Below are positions 16,833 through 26,885 of a stretch of 64,000 nucleotides of DNA, one piece after another. Position 1 is the first letter of the stretch. Every line of letters begins with the position of its first letter. The position numbers and the translations under genes are program-made. Under the pieces are notes generated by a model, which worked only from the letters and a program-made list of their open reading frames with translations, ran no database searches and was not told the DNA's origin. Location of the stretch: NCBI RefSeq assembly GCF_900086985.1, contig NZ_LT593974.1, positions 2,728,001-2,792,000 of the forward strand. The letters run 5' to 3'. This stretch comes from Halomonas sp. HL-93 (GTDB taxonomy: Bacteria > Pseudomonadota > Gammaproteobacteria > Pseudomonadales > Halomonadaceae).

Positions 16833-18398
16833 TTATTTTCCAAACAATACAACTTTTTTCTTCGCCCTTTTAAAAATAATAGCAAATGCAGAAATAAAAC
16901 CATATCTTCTAAAAAAAGATATGACTGTCTTTATTTTCGTAGTAAGCGTGCTTTTTTTATTCATTTTTTTGACCAAAACTTCTAATCGAGATATTTTATT
17001 TTTATTGACCTCTATTTTTTTAAGGATGCTATCCTCGAATCCAGATAGTTTTTTTTGCGCTTCGTTATGCTTTCTAACTATAAGAGTTTCCAAAGCATTC
17101 ACTCTGTTAAAATCAGCTATGGACAGAGATTGAGAATAGCTAGTTTCAAAAAGAAGCGTATCTAATTTATCATTCACAAGGGCAGTGTCTATATCTCTAA
17201 GATTAGTAATCTTCTTTTCTTCTAATAGTAAATCCTCATAAATACTGTGTATTTTTTTAGTTTGGTCTTCCCAGGAAAACATCTCCTTTAGGTCGCGGGT
17301 AATATTATCAGCAAATTTAGCTCGCATACTCAGTACACGTTGAACTGCATCAGCACAAGATGCTGGATTACCTGCTGAAAAAACACTGCCAATATTATGG
17401 CTTTCTACAAACTCTTTCATGCTAGCCACATCACTAACAACCATAGGTAATCCCGCTTGCAGGTACTCAAACATCTTGTTTGGCATAGCTACTTCAGCAT
17501 TTGGATAATGTACAAGTCCGTGAATGCCAACATCTGCAGTTCTTATAAAGGAAGTTACTTGATCACTAGACACATACGGATGTACATGAAAGCGTTCACT
17601 TATATTCATATTTTCTGCAAGTTGAATAAGTTCCTCTACATATTTTCCCTGACTAACAAACGCTAAATGCACCCCATCGAGATATGATAGTGATTTTAAT
17701 ATTGTATCACATCCTCGCAAGGGCGTTGCTCCTCCAACAAATACAACAAGCGGGACATCAGTTGGAAGTCCTAGATGGGACCTTATATCATTCGCTGTTT
17801 TTGAATAGCTTTCCCTAGGTGGTGCATTGTAAATTACTGTAGGTTTATTAGGCAAAAAATAACGACTTTGGACTTCGTCTGCTAAAGTTTCGCTTACGGT
17901 TATTAATTGATCCGCAGTACGTAGGTATTCACGCTCCCAGGCCAAACAAATAGGCATATAAAGTTCAGCAAGTTCTCCCTTTAAGCCAGCTACAAACTCA
18001 TGTATGTCATGAACCCAAGGAACATCATGGCCACCTATGAGAAGAGCTCTAGAAGCAGCAGCCCCTATTTTCAAACCTACCATATCATGTGAATGAATAA
18101 TGTCAGGCCTCAGAGAAACTATTTCTGGTATTGTTGTCCTAAGTTGGCCACCAATTAAAAGTCGCAAGTCCCTATTATCTGGTCCCCACAATTTATACCG
18201 CTTCAACTGTTGTGAAAAATTCGGCACTAAAACAACCGGGACGCCTTCAACTTCTTTTCTAAGAATTTCAGAACCACTACAAACACCAACAATAGTAGCA
18301 TCATAGCCTGCAGAAATTGCTGCTTGAGCAGTTTTGATGACTCTACTATCATTTTCAACGGAATTAAAAACCGTTGAAACTATATGTTTTTTACTCAT
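16833..18398 (-). CDS. Glycosyltransferase family 4 with C-terminal coiled-coil extension
   Basis: A GT-B fold glycosyltransferase that would add a sugar to the lipid-linked glycan at the cytoplasmic face. The N-terminal domain opens with VFNSVENDSRVIKTAQAAISAG, and DIIHSHDMVGLK is the usual acceptor-domain motif. The C-terminal domain has VVFVGGATPLRGCDTIL and PNKMFEYLQAGLPMVVSD, where nucleotide sugar is bound. Residues ~420-521 are an extra charged, probably coiled-coil tail ending in FKRAKKKVVLFGK, which may bind membrane. The N-terminal domain resembles that of the 815-aa transferase at 24400, suggesting paralogy. AGGACTGT precedes the ATG with proper spacing. AT-rich. Confidence 0.85.
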   Translation of the reverse strand: MSKKHIVSTVFNSVENDSRVIKTAQAAISAGYDATIVGVCSGSEILRKEVEGVPVVLVPNFSQQLKRYKLWGPDNRDLRLLIGGQLRTTIPEIVSLRPDIIHSHDMVGLKIGAAASRALLIGGHDVPWVHDIHEFVAGLKGELAELYMPICLAWEREYLRTADQLITVSETLADEVQSRYFLPNKPTVIYNAPPRESYSKTANDIRSHLGLPTDVPLVVFVGGATPLRGCDTILKSLSYLDGVHLAFVSQGKYVEELIQLAENMNISERFHVHPYVSSDQVTSFIRTADVGIHGLVHYPNAEVAMPNKMFEYLQAGLPMVVSDVASMKEFVESHNIGSVFSAGNPASCADAVQRVLSMRAKFADNITRDLKEMFSWEDQTKKIHSIYEDLLLEEKKITNLRDIDTALVNDKLDTLLFETSYSQSLSIADFNRVNALETLIVRKHNEAQKKLSGFEDSILKKIEVNKNKISRLEVLVKKMNKKSTLTTKIKTVISFFRRYGFISAFAIIFKRAKKKVVLFGK

Positions 18399-19658
18399 AA
18401 TACAGTCCTAATAGATACTCATTCATTGACGGCGGTCTCAAGTTCCAATTGCCACACTCTTGGAGAACCCTTGTGTCGCAACAGATTTATTAAGTACTTC
18501 GGAGTAAACTTCTACCAGCATTCTCCAGTCCAAAGCTTTACCCACTGTGTATAGAGTAAGCCGGCGGTCTTATCGAGTTCTTCTAGACTGAAGACCGACA
18601 GGTCCGTGTCATTTGGTGATACTGCCTCAACTCGCGTTGGTGTTCATAGTGGAATGCTGCCATTGACTATGCAGGTCGGCAAGGTAGATTAATGACCCAC
18701 CTTCTGAATGATCTCGGTATGCTACGCTATTTCTGTATCAGGCCAAATGTCATGGAACGGCGGAGGAGCGTGGCAGCTCATTGAGCTTGTCGCTGAATCC
18801 AACCGGTGATTTTCAACCCAGCTGTCGAAATATTAGTTCTTAATCGGCCTGCTTGTTATTCTTAATTCCTGCACTTTGCTTGGGTTAACCGATAGTCTGA
18901 GTTCAGCTCGGACGGCTGATGCCAACAACTTTCTAGCAGCGGTCGCGTTCAAGTAGCTGCGTAGCCAGCTCTTCCGTTTTAGTGTCATGAACTTCTCAGG
19001 CAGTGATTCTGCGGCTATCTATGATCATGTAAAGATACCAGTGCTGATCTCATACAATGGAGGCACAATAAATAATATCCCAGTTCCAGACCTAGTTAGG
19101 CCCTATAGCCATAACTGGTCGGATCAAGGATTTCGAACGGCCAAGATAGTGCTGCTCAAGATGTTTTCATAACCAAATATATCGACGACTTGGGTGCCGG
19201 ATAGACACTTTTATCTGCCGGGAAAAGCACAGTTTGAGACCGGATAAAGCTCTAGATACTCGGGACAATGCCAAGTGTTCAAAATCACCGGATCAGTTAT
19301 TCTGGCTATCTGCCTTGCATCGCCTCTGCAATCAGATCCCCAAAACAGTACCAGCATCAGTCCGCCAACATTCCGCATGCTTTCAATAACGTGATAATAA
19401 GGACAGTTTGATAGGGGGACGCACCTCCAAATACGCTTCTCAAAATAGTGAGATGGTTCGTCGATAGGCGTTATTAGTCCTCGTCGCGGTTGAGTTCTTC
19501 GCTACATATGAAAGGAGCAACGTTAGACCTCGCAGTTATATTCGGGATGATATAGTCACTCAACCTAGCATAGTGTTGGCTGCAGTATAAGAAACATACT
19601 TTCAAGCTCTGGGAAAAATTCTGAGAGAAATTTTTTGAATAGCTTTTATAAAGAATAG
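18399..19658. other. 1.26-kb gap with no intact gene, probably decayed DNA
   Basis: Base composition is closer to the backbone than the AT-rich genes on either side. Short open stretches exist on both strands, such as the plus-strand frame 18987-19172 and a minus-strand stretch around 18530-18640 (NDTDLSVFSLEELDKTAG), but they are broken by stops and lack start signals. I could not recognise the ancestor. It divides the tightly packed wbpI-side operon from the gene at 18398. Confidence 0.55.
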
Positions 19659-20870
19659 TTATCTTGCCAAGTTAATTTTATCGATTATTGTATTTGCATG
19701 TGACTTAATATCCATATTGTTCATTAGCCAGCTCATACCATTTTCACCCATTTTTTTTCTATTATAAAAAGGCATTTCTCTAAAGAAAACCATCGCATCA
19801 ATCAATTCTTCTTTTGAACTTGGAGAGCATCGCACCATACAGTTTTCATCTTCAAAAGGTGCACCTCCATCATTAACAGCGTAAATAACAGGACAGCAAG
19901 CTAAGAAATAATCATTAATTTTTGTAGGGCTCACGCCCCATTTGAAAACTTCAGAATCTTTCAGCCCGATATAAGCAACGTCCATTTTACTTAAAAAGTC
20001 CCTGACTTGATATCTGTTGACGGGAGTGAGAAAACACACTCTATCGGAAATGCCTAACGAATTAGCTTTTTCCATCAAATTTTCTTTTTCGGGTCCGTCA
20101 CCCAATATAAAAAGATGTACTCCGAAGCATTTAGGAGAGCCTAGCGCTTCTAAGAGAAGCCCTATATTCGTAGCCTGACCTAAAGCGCCACAATACCCGA
20201 TGAACATCTTTTTATTATGATCTACACCCAGAATTGCAGAATCATGTGTTTGTGGTAGTTTCTCTATTATTGCTATATCTTCGAATTTAATACCGTTTGG
20301 GACATGGAGGAATTTTTCACTCTTCATACCCCTTCTATTTAAATAATTCTTAGCTTTCGAGGGGACTGACAATACAATATCAGAATTACGACAAGCAAAG
20401 TCTTCGGCCTTTTGCATCAAATATATAAGAGGGTTATTCTTTGACACATTCATTAAACCAAGAAGGGTAAGAGGCCACAAGTCACGAATATCAAATACTA
20501 AAACAGATTTTTTAATCTTAGAAATTAAATAACCTGGATAAATGCAGAAAGGATTGGGCGATGATGCTATCACTACATCCCAATTGTCTTTCCTAACAAA
20601 TGGTACTCCTATATTGAAAATAAACATATTCAGTATTCGTACGAATTTACTTCCTTTTTTATTTCTAATCACTGGAATCCAAAGAAAATTCACTCCATCA
20701 ATATTCTCTTTTTTCACATCAGGTTGTTTAAGCCTAGAATGTGAAAAGGAGGCAGAAACAATTGTGACCGAATGCCCCATCTCAACAAACTCTCTCGCAA
20801 GGTTATAATTCCTATAAACCATACCATAACCAGGAGAACCTGCATCTTGAGAAATAATCAATATTTTCAT
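19659..20870 (-). CDS. Glycosyltransferase family 4
   Basis: A GT-B transferase of 403 aa. The N-terminus MKILIISQDAGSPGYG and NLAREFVEMGHSVTIV is typical. The C-terminal half has KMFIGYCGALGQATNIGLLLEAL, HLFILGDGPEKENL and the ADVAY-like segment MDVAYIGLKDSEVFKWGVSP, then KINDYFLACCPVIYA in place of the usual E-x7-E motif. Its ATG overlaps the stop of the upstream epimerase gene by 4 bp (ATGA), so translation is coupled. It probably transfers one of the sugars of the repeat unit, possibly a ManNAc3NAcA residue given its neighbour; that is inference. Confidence 0.87.
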   Translation of the reverse strand: MKILIISQDAGSPGYGMVYRNYNLAREFVEMGHSVTIVSASFSHSRLKQPDVKKENIDGVNFLWIPVIRNKKGSKFVRILNMFIFNIGVPFVRKDNWDVVIASSPNPFCIYPGYLISKIKKSVLVFDIRDLWPLTLLGLMNVSKNNPLIYLMQKAEDFACRNSDIVLSVPSKAKNYLNRRGMKSEKFLHVPNGIKFEDIAIIEKLPQTHDSAILGVDHNKKMFIGYCGALGQATNIGLLLEALGSPKCFGVHLFILGDGPEKENLMEKANSLGISDRVCFLTPVNRYQVRDFLSKMDVAYIGLKDSEVFKWGVSPTKINDYFLACCPVIYAVNDGGAPFEDENCMVRCSPSSKEELIDAMVFFREMPFYNRKKMGENGMSWLMNNMDIKSHANTIIDKINLAR

Positions 20871-21943
20871 CTCAAGTGCTTTTCAAGTACTTTAACAATA
20901 TTATTTGAAGCAAGACCATTTCCATACAAATTCTTTGAGTAATCTAATTCAGATTTTAAAACCTCTGATGCTAGGCTTGTTATTTTAATTCTATCAGCCC
21001 CAGTTAAGATATTGACTCCAGCTTCAACTAATTCAGTCCATTCTGTTTCATCTCGCATTGTGATACACGGTTTATGGAAAAAATATGCTTCTTTCTGTAA
21101 ACCACCGCTATCAGTAATGACACATCTAGAGTTTTTAATAAGCCAGACCATTTCCAAGTAACCTACTGGATCAATCACAGAAAAATTAACTGAAATCCCC
21201 TGCTTTTCAATAATCTGACGTGTTCTCGGATGAAGTGGCACTACAACAGGTGAGACTGAATAATGAATATCGTTAAGTGCTAAGATAATCTCAGATAACC
21301 GTACAGGATCGTCGGTATTTTCAGCTCGATGGAGGGTTGCTAAAATAAAATCATCTGGATCTGATTTGTAAGAGGAAGGAACTCTAGACATTGGGGAAAA
21401 AAGATGTGCGGCATCTTCCATCACATCACCAACGTTTTCTACATAAACATTTTTTTTTGAAGTGAAACCTTCATTTTTAAGGTTAGCGACCGCTGTGTCC
21501 GTGGGGCAAAATAAAATAGAGCTTACTTGATCCGTTAAAATACGATTAATTTCTTCTGGCATTTTCATATTAAAGCTTCTCAAACCTGCTTCAACATGTG
21601 CAATCGGAATATGCAGTTTAGACGCAGCAAGTGCACCCGCTAACGTAGAATTAGTATCCCCATACACCAATACATAGTCAGGTTTAGATTCCAGCATTGC
21701 TTTTTCTATCTCGATAAGCATTTTACCAGTCATTTCACCATGGTTGCCTCCATGTATATTGAGTTGAAAATGCGGTCTAGGAATTTTCAATTCATCAAAA
21801 AATATATCCGACATATTACTGTCGAAATGCTGTCCAGTATGAAGTACTGTTTCTTTCAACAATTCACTTTTTTTAATTTCTTTAGACACGGCTGCAGCTT
21901 TAATAAACTGAGGACGTGCACCTACAATAGAGAATATATTCAT
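20867..21943 (-). CDS. wbpI: UDP-N-acetylglucosamine 2-epimerase family, WbpI type
   Basis: A non-hydrolysing 2-epimerase that inverts C2 of UDP-GlcNAc derivatives in the cytoplasm. Visible are GARPQFIKAAAV at the N-terminus, HTGQHFDSNMS, VYGDTNSTLAGALAA, HVEAGLRSFNMKMPEE, LATLHRAENTD and DSGGLQKEAYFFHKP, covering the substrate and catalytic residues of the family. With wbpA, wbpB, wbpD and wbpE all in this locus, the likely reaction is the last step to UDP-ManNAc3NAcA (WbpI) rather than WecB-type UDP-ManNAc formation. The HFDSNMSDIFFDEL and IHGGNHGEMTG stretches also look like WbpI. The ATG overlaps the previous stop by one base (TAATG). The length of 358 aa is normal. Confidence 0.88.
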   Translation of the reverse strand: MNIFSIVGARPQFIKAAAVSKEIKKSELLKETVLHTGQHFDSNMSDIFFDELKIPRPHFQLNIHGGNHGEMTGKMLIEIEKAMLESKPDYVLVYGDTNSTLAGALAASKLHIPIAHVEAGLRSFNMKMPEEINRILTDQVSSILFCPTDTAVANLKNEGFTSKKNVYVENVGDVMEDAAHLFSPMSRVPSSYKSDPDDFILATLHRAENTDDPVRLSEIILALNDIHYSVSPVVVPLHPRTRQIIEKQGISVNFSVIDPVGYLEMVWLIKNSRCVITDSGGLQKEAYFFHKPCITMRDETEWTELVEAGVNILTGADRIKITSLASEVLKSELDYSKNLYGNGLASNNIVKVLEKHLR

Positions 21944-23337
21944 TAAAAAAATCCTTTATAGAGAAATTTTAGTTTTTGCGAGTAGGTTTCCCAATTGTCG
22001 TTTTCAATAAATATTGTGCAATTTATACTTTTTCTATCTCTAGAGGTTTGATCTATAGAATTTATAATTTTGGCTATATGACTAGCCTGTAGAGACGAAT
22101 CCAACAACCAACCTATCTGCCATTCATCTACTATCTTTTTCATTTCAACCATTGGTGTGCATAGAAGAGGAACACCAGCATTGGGGTACTCCCACAGTTT
22201 ATTTGGGGTACAATATAAATGATTTAGCCCATGATTCTCATAAGGAATTAAGCCCAAGAAAGCACCCATAGTCCAATGTGCGAGTTCACTTTGAGGTGCT
22301 GGAGGTATAATTACACACTTTGGGTAAAAGCAATTCCTTTGCGAGTTAATCCTATCAGCCATTGAGCTTAACTCATTATGTATCCCTCCCCACCCCATTA
22401 AAACAAGGGTAGTGTCATCCGAATAAAACTCGGAAGAGTTTACTATGCTTTCGATACCTCTTTTCCTTGCAAAACCACCTTGATATAAAATTATTTTTTG
22501 ATTTTCTGGAAGCATAGCTTTTTTATGCAACCTGTAATCGTACTCAATTGGTATATTTTTTAAAGTCGCATTTTTAATTATCAATGCTTTAGGAAGGTTT
22601 GGATATTTGTCAGCATAAAATTTGGCAATACTTTCATTGATTGTTATAAAGTGGTCAACTAGCGCTTGGAATGAAGAAATTTTCTTTGATATATTTTCCT
22701 TACTGTCAGCTTTAATTTGCGCTGTTTCTTCATATATTTCATGCGCATCCCAAATCAACAAACAACCAAGCTTATTTTTAAGCTTTATAGCTGCATCCAT
22801 TGTTCTTAAGTCATGCGCATGGATAATATCTGGTTCAAACTTTACTACTTTATCATACATAGCTTTAGTTCGGTGCTCATCGTAAACTTTTTTTCTTGTG
22901 ATTTTGATTAAAAAATTAATTACTTTCAAATAATAAAAATAGAGCTTATTTCTGTAAAAATAAGAGAATAAAAAAAACAGAGGTAAAGCCAAGAGGCCAG
23001 TAAAGACAACAAAAATGGGCAAATAAAAGGCTGAAAATAAAAGTACGGCAGCAAACAAGAATAAAGTAAAAAGGAAAATTATTTTGAAATTTTTCCTAAG
23101 ATATGATGAGACATCATTGTACAGAAAAGCTAAAACACCTACTGTAAATTGCTTAGGTATTAGATCTAGCGTAACCCCTGATTCACGTTTTTTACAATAG
23201 CCATTTCTAGTATGATTATCTTCGAATCCAAATATTTTGACCTCGAAGCCAGGTTCCGAAACTGAATCCGCACTTTTAAGTATCCTTCCATCGTTTACTA
23301 CCGAGTTAAAGCTTAAAACTGCCACTTTTTTTTTCAT
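21943..23337 (-). CDS. Glycosyltransferase family 4 with an internal membrane segment
   Basis: A GT4-like protein of 464 aa. The N-terminal VLSFNSVVNDGRILKSADS and later FEPDIIHAHDLRTMDAAI belong to the acceptor domain. Between them (residues ~75-145) is an unusual insertion of two or three hydrophobic helices (FKIIFLFTLFLFAAVLLF and FVVFTGLLALPLFFLFSYF), which would anchor the enzyme in the inner membrane. The C-terminal domain has IILYQGGFARKRGIESIV and the PNKLWEYPNAGVPLLCTP nucleotide-sugar motif. The ATG overlaps the stop of the upstream membrane-protein gene by 4 bp. Strongly AT-rich. Sugar specificity is not readable. Confidence 0.85.
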   Translation of the reverse strand: MKKKVAVLSFNSVVNDGRILKSADSVSEPGFEVKIFGFEDNHTRNGYCKKRESGVTLDLIPKQFTVGVLAFLYNDVSSYLRKNFKIIFLFTLFLFAAVLLFSAFYLPIFVVFTGLLALPLFFLFSYFYRNKLYFYYLKVINFLIKITRKKVYDEHRTKAMYDKVVKFEPDIIHAHDLRTMDAAIKLKNKLGCLLIWDAHEIYEETAQIKADSKENISKKISSFQALVDHFITINESIAKFYADKYPNLPKALIIKNATLKNIPIEYDYRLHKKAMLPENQKIILYQGGFARKRGIESIVNSSEFYSDDTTLVLMGWGGIHNELSSMADRINSQRNCFYPKCVIIPPAPQSELAHWTMGAFLGLIPYENHGLNHLYCTPNKLWEYPNAGVPLLCTPMVEMKKIVDEWQIGWLLDSSLQASHIAKIINSIDQTSRDRKSINCTIFIENDNWETYSQKLKFLYKGFF

Positions 23338-24398
23338 TTCAACCCCAATTTTCTTTGGAACTCAGAATTGGCACTAACAATCAAAAAGCTCTTTTTTGTC
23401 TTAGTTAAAAACTCTAAAAGTTCAGCCTTTTTATAATTGTTTAGCATCACATCCTTGATAACAACTCTTTTATGGCATGTTAAGCAAAAATGCTTTTTCT
23501 CACCTATTACAACACTAGTTATCTTGGCACTAGAACTGTCATTGGAAAGCGTATTTTTTACGTCTTTTATAAGGCTCGAAAAGTCGGCTGGACTTATTAC
23601 AGCATGCTTTGCGTTCATTATTAACGGTATGTATCTTCGACCATTACCTTCAAAAGTTTTCTCACTTTCCAAATTGTAACTGATTCTATAATATGCAAAC
23701 ATAACTAAGCGCGTAAAAGAAAACACATACCTGAGTAAAAATACTAAAAGTACTATGAGTGCTGGGTCATAAATATCGTGGTTAACTTGGTATGCAAGGG
23801 AAACTGCAGGCATTATTAACGTAGCTGAAGCTAGACCACTTATAAGCAAGCCTAGCTTAAAAGGCACCACTTCTTCAGATACGGCTTTATTAAAATAGCT
23901 TAATAAGAAAGCTAGTATTGAAACAGATATCACGACGCTTAATAATGCCACACCCGCCAAAAGCATAGAAAAAAAAGACATCAGCATAACTGAAATACAA
24001 ACCACAACGCTTGGTGGTATAAAAAGCAGGAAGAAGGTCCTAACAGCTGAAAAACTGTGCTGCTTATAACTATTTACAATAGAGTTTATCTCTTTTTTAA
24101 CTCTAGTATTTCGATAACACAAATTTATAGTTCTTTTAAGATTATAATTTGTATTTTTTATCAATGAATACATCATAGATGAACAGATAAGGAAGAGTAC
24201 CGATAAGAAAAGATATACATTAGGATTTATGTCAAACCAGCGCTCTAAAAACCCATTACCACCATTAATGAATGAAACTACACAAACAAAAGAAAAGGCA
24301 TTCAATATGCTAGTTGCTGAATTTGTTAGGCCTAAGAAAAACGAAACTTTTAATGCTGGGAGATAATTTAAACCTAGCGACTTTATTAATGTTAGCAT
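23334..24398 (-). CDS. Polytopic membrane protein of unknown function
   Basis: A 354-aa protein with roughly six predicted membrane helices in the first 230 residues (for example SILNAFSFVCVVSFI, LFLSVLFLICSSMMYSLI, PPSVVVCISVMLMSFFSMLLAGVALLSVVI and ALIVLLVFLLRYVFSFT). A soluble C-terminal part of ~120 residues follows, carrying a CLTCHKR pair of cysteines. The helix spacing vaguely recalls the membrane domain of an ABC exporter without its ATPase, but I see no Walker or signature motif and do not claim it. It lies one base from the preceding stop and overlaps the next start, so it is translated together with two glycosyltransferases. A role in glycan export or as an assembly scaffold is possible. 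Confidence 0.7.
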   Translation of the reverse strand: MLTLIKSLGLNYLPALKVSFFLGLTNSATSILNAFSFVCVVSFINGGNGFLERWFDINPNVYLFLSVLFLICSSMMYSLIKNTNYNLKRTINLCYRNTRVKKEINSIVNSYKQHSFSAVRTFFLLFIPPSVVVCISVMLMSFFSMLLAGVALLSVVISVSILAFLLSYFNKAVSEEVVPFKLGLLISGLASATLIMPAVSLAYQVNHDIYDPALIVLLVFLLRYVFSFTRLVMFAYYRISYNLESEKTFEGNGRRYIPLIMNAKHAVISPADFSSLIKDVKNTLSNDSSSAKITSVVIGEKKHFCLTCHKRVVIKDVMLNNYKKAELLEFLTKTKKSFLIVSANSEFQRKLGLK

Positions 24399-24399
24399 T

Positions 24400-26847
24400 T
24401 TATCTTCTTATCTTTTCTAAAATTTTTAAGGTCGTAGCCTTCAAGCCATCCCGTTGAATACTAGCTATAACTTTATTGACTGATTTTTTTACCGCCCTAT
24501 TATTCTTGTTATTTTGTTTGTACTTTACTTTTCCACTATTTAAATAACTAAATATCTTCACATAATCTCTATTAGTTTTTATATGTTTGTATGCATATAT
24601 AAGGGATGGCAAGACTTTTCTTGGATGATGGTGGTTAAGATAATATTTCCTTCCCTCGGCAGATAACCTCTGTCGATAAGATGGGTTATTTATTAAATAT
24701 TCAAGTACAGTTTGTATGTTTTTAGGATCGGCAACCATCACAGGCTTTTCTAAAGGCAAATAATGACGTAAATCGCTTCTCACATAAGAAACTACAGGTT
24801 TTCCTAATGCCATCGCTTCTACCGCTAAAACCCCAAACCAGCCAATCCTCAATTGATCTACAATTATATCTGCCTTCTTATATATTTCAATTGCTTCTTT
24901 ATTGTTCAACTTTTCAACTAAAATGAATTCTATACTATACCCTTTGCTTTTCAAGGCTGTAATAGCTGACTCAATATAATCGGTGCCTTTAATTGCTCTA
25001 TTTGAAGGAGCGTGGACTATCTTAATATGTGCTTGAGCAGCAGACGGATTTATGTCGGCCAAACTCAAGCTATCTTCATTTAAGTCTTTAATAACTCTAG
25101 GTACAATTATGGAGTGTGGCGCGTATGTTTGTAATTCTGGATCTACAACAAAAATTCTATCCGCGATGGCGTTAACAACCTCATAGAATTTTTTCTGCGA
25201 CAATACATTATATTTTCCGAAAACGTTGTTCGGATTTTCTTGAATATAATTAAACTCATTATACTGAAAAACATTTTTTCGCCGGGCTTCTCCGCCACGA
25301 TAGTGAAAAAACACTCTTTTATTCTCTAAACTTGCTACAAATAAATCTATCGCACTTGGGTAACTAAGCGCTTGATTATAAAAGAAAGTACGGCTGTGAT
25401 AATGCAATACATCGTAATTTTTTATCACCTTTAAAAAATTATCAACACTTTCTTTGCCATATTTTTGTTCAGATTCGACTATATCATACTCATAGCCATA
25501 ATCATGCTCCGAGATTACTAAGCTTTTGCTAAAAAGATTATAGTTTGATAACTCACTTGAGAGCGTGTTAGGTTGTCCAGCAGATATAGTGGGGAGTTGA
25601 AGCACTGATTTAACATCATGATTGCTAAATTTGTTTTTTTTGAAGTGCTCATAAATATCGATTATTTTAATTTCTTCTTTTTCCCAACAATAAGACTCAG
25701 ATATGGCTTTTAATTTATTAGATAGTTGCGAGTGATTCGATATACATAGGTTAATAGCTTCACATAATGACTTTGGGTCACCATCTTTAAAAACAACTCC
25801 ACATTGTTTTTCTTCCACAAAAGCTTCCATTGCCTCATTGTTACTAACGACAACAGGCACACCAGCACTTATATACTCAAACAGCTTGTTAGGCAGTGCT
25901 ATTTCTGCATTTGGATATTTTCTTATCGGATGAATTCCAAAATCCGCAGTGCGTAAATATGATATGAGATTGTCATATTTAACGTAAGGTAAAAAATGCA
26001 CTCTGTTGGTAATTTTTAATTCAAGAACTCTATTTTTAATTTTTTCTACATAGCTATTATTAGAATTAGTAATTATAGCAACATGTAAGCCTTTCAATTG
26101 ATCCAAAGCTTCGATTATTAAATCAACGCCTCTGACCTCTTTTACATTGCCACAATAGACCCCAAGCCTTTCATCCTGTTTTAAACAGAGGTCACTTCTT
26201 ACATCTTTATAAAACAATGGGTCAAAGGAAGATATCCGCGGAGAATTATGAATCACAATGGGTTTTTTATTGAGATCAAGGTCATGCTTAAGTTTACTAG
26301 ACAAGGCTTCAGAAACGCAGGTTAAAGCATTGGGCCTTTTGATATATTTTTTTTCTTGTTCATAAAAAAAATTACGGGTGCTTATATCTAAATCGGTTAA
26401 TCCAGACACATACTCATGGATATCATGAATCCATGACCACTTATAATCTGGCAACATATCAGTAATTTTTCCGCCTACTGATATACCAACCATATCATGT
26501 GTATGTAAGAAGTCGATTTTTTCATCTTCTATAAATTTTATAACAGACTGGCTAACTATATCGGTATATACACTATAATCAACTACTCCTTTTGGCTTCC
26601 ACTCTATACCTTGCTCTATTAACTCGTGCTTCGGGTGTGGTAACAAGTATACAGGATAAGTATATCCTTCTATAACTTCTACTTTCTTTTTGGGGCCAAT
26701 GCCTATTAAAAATAAATCAAAACCTTTCTTTTTTAGCGTATCTGCTGTTTTAATAACTCGTGAATCGCCAACTATTCCATTCGCAACAAACATACAAATC
26801 TTATGATTACTATTATCAATATAGCTTTCGTCAAACAAAAATTCCAT
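24400..26847 (-). CDS. Two-domain (tandem GT-B) glycosyltransferase, 815 aa
   Basis: The N-terminal ~400 residues are a full GT4-type module: FVANGIVGDSRVIKTADTL, DFLHTHDMVGISVGGK, ERLGVYCGNVKEVRGVDLI and LPNKLFEYISAGVPVVVSN. Residues ~440-780 form a second GT-B-like module with VLHYHSRTFFYNQAL, IVHAPSNRAIKGTDYIESA and GWFGVLAVEAMALGKPVVSY. The last ~40 residues are very basic (KQNNKNNRAVKKS), suggesting membrane association. Such tandem enzymes often add two successive sugars. The N-terminal module is paralogous in appearance to the enzyme at 16833. It is the first of five tightly coupled genes running to 19659. AT-rich. Confidence 0.85.
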   Translation of the reverse strand: MEFLFDESYIDNSNHKICMFVANGIVGDSRVIKTADTLKKKGFDLFLIGIGPKKKVEVIEGYTYPVYLLPHPKHELIEQGIEWKPKGVVDYSVYTDIVSQSVIKFIEDEKIDFLHTHDMVGISVGGKITDMLPDYKWSWIHDIHEYVSGLTDLDISTRNFFYEQEKKYIKRPNALTCVSEALSSKLKHDLDLNKKPIVIHNSPRISSFDPLFYKDVRSDLCLKQDERLGVYCGNVKEVRGVDLIIEALDQLKGLHVAIITNSNNSYVEKIKNRVLELKITNRVHFLPYVKYDNLISYLRTADFGIHPIRKYPNAEIALPNKLFEYISAGVPVVVSNNEAMEAFVEEKQCGVVFKDGDPKSLCEAINLCISNHSQLSNKLKAISESYCWEKEEIKIIDIYEHFKKNKFSNHDVKSVLQLPTISAGQPNTLSSELSNYNLFSKSLVISEHDYGYEYDIVESEQKYGKESVDNFLKVIKNYDVLHYHSRTFFYNQALSYPSAIDLFVASLENKRVFFHYRGGEARRKNVFQYNEFNYIQENPNNVFGKYNVLSQKKFYEVVNAIADRIFVVDPELQTYAPHSIIVPRVIKDLNEDSLSLADINPSAAQAHIKIVHAPSNRAIKGTDYIESAITALKSKGYSIEFILVEKLNNKEAIEIYKKADIIVDQLRIGWFGVLAVEAMALGKPVVSYVRSDLRHYLPLEKPVMVADPKNIQTVLEYLINNPSYRQRLSAEGRKYYLNHHHPRKVLPSLIYAYKHIKTNRDYVKIFSYLNSGKVKYKQNNKNNRAVKKSVNKVIASIQRDGLKATTLKILEKIRR

Positions 26848-26885
26848 AAACTACTTCCTCGAAAACTTTGGCTTAAAACTAATAC

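Noticed and set aside
16921..17133. Hydrophobic plus-strand frame over the GT4 gene
   Set aside because: It is antisense to the Lys-rich coiled-coil tail of the glycosyltransferase; complementary A-rich codons give artificial Phe/Leu-rich peptides.
18987..19172. Short plus-strand gene in the 18.4-19.7 kb gap
   Set aside because: No ribosome-binding site, no recognisable domain, and surrounding frames are broken; possibly a fragment of decayed DNA.
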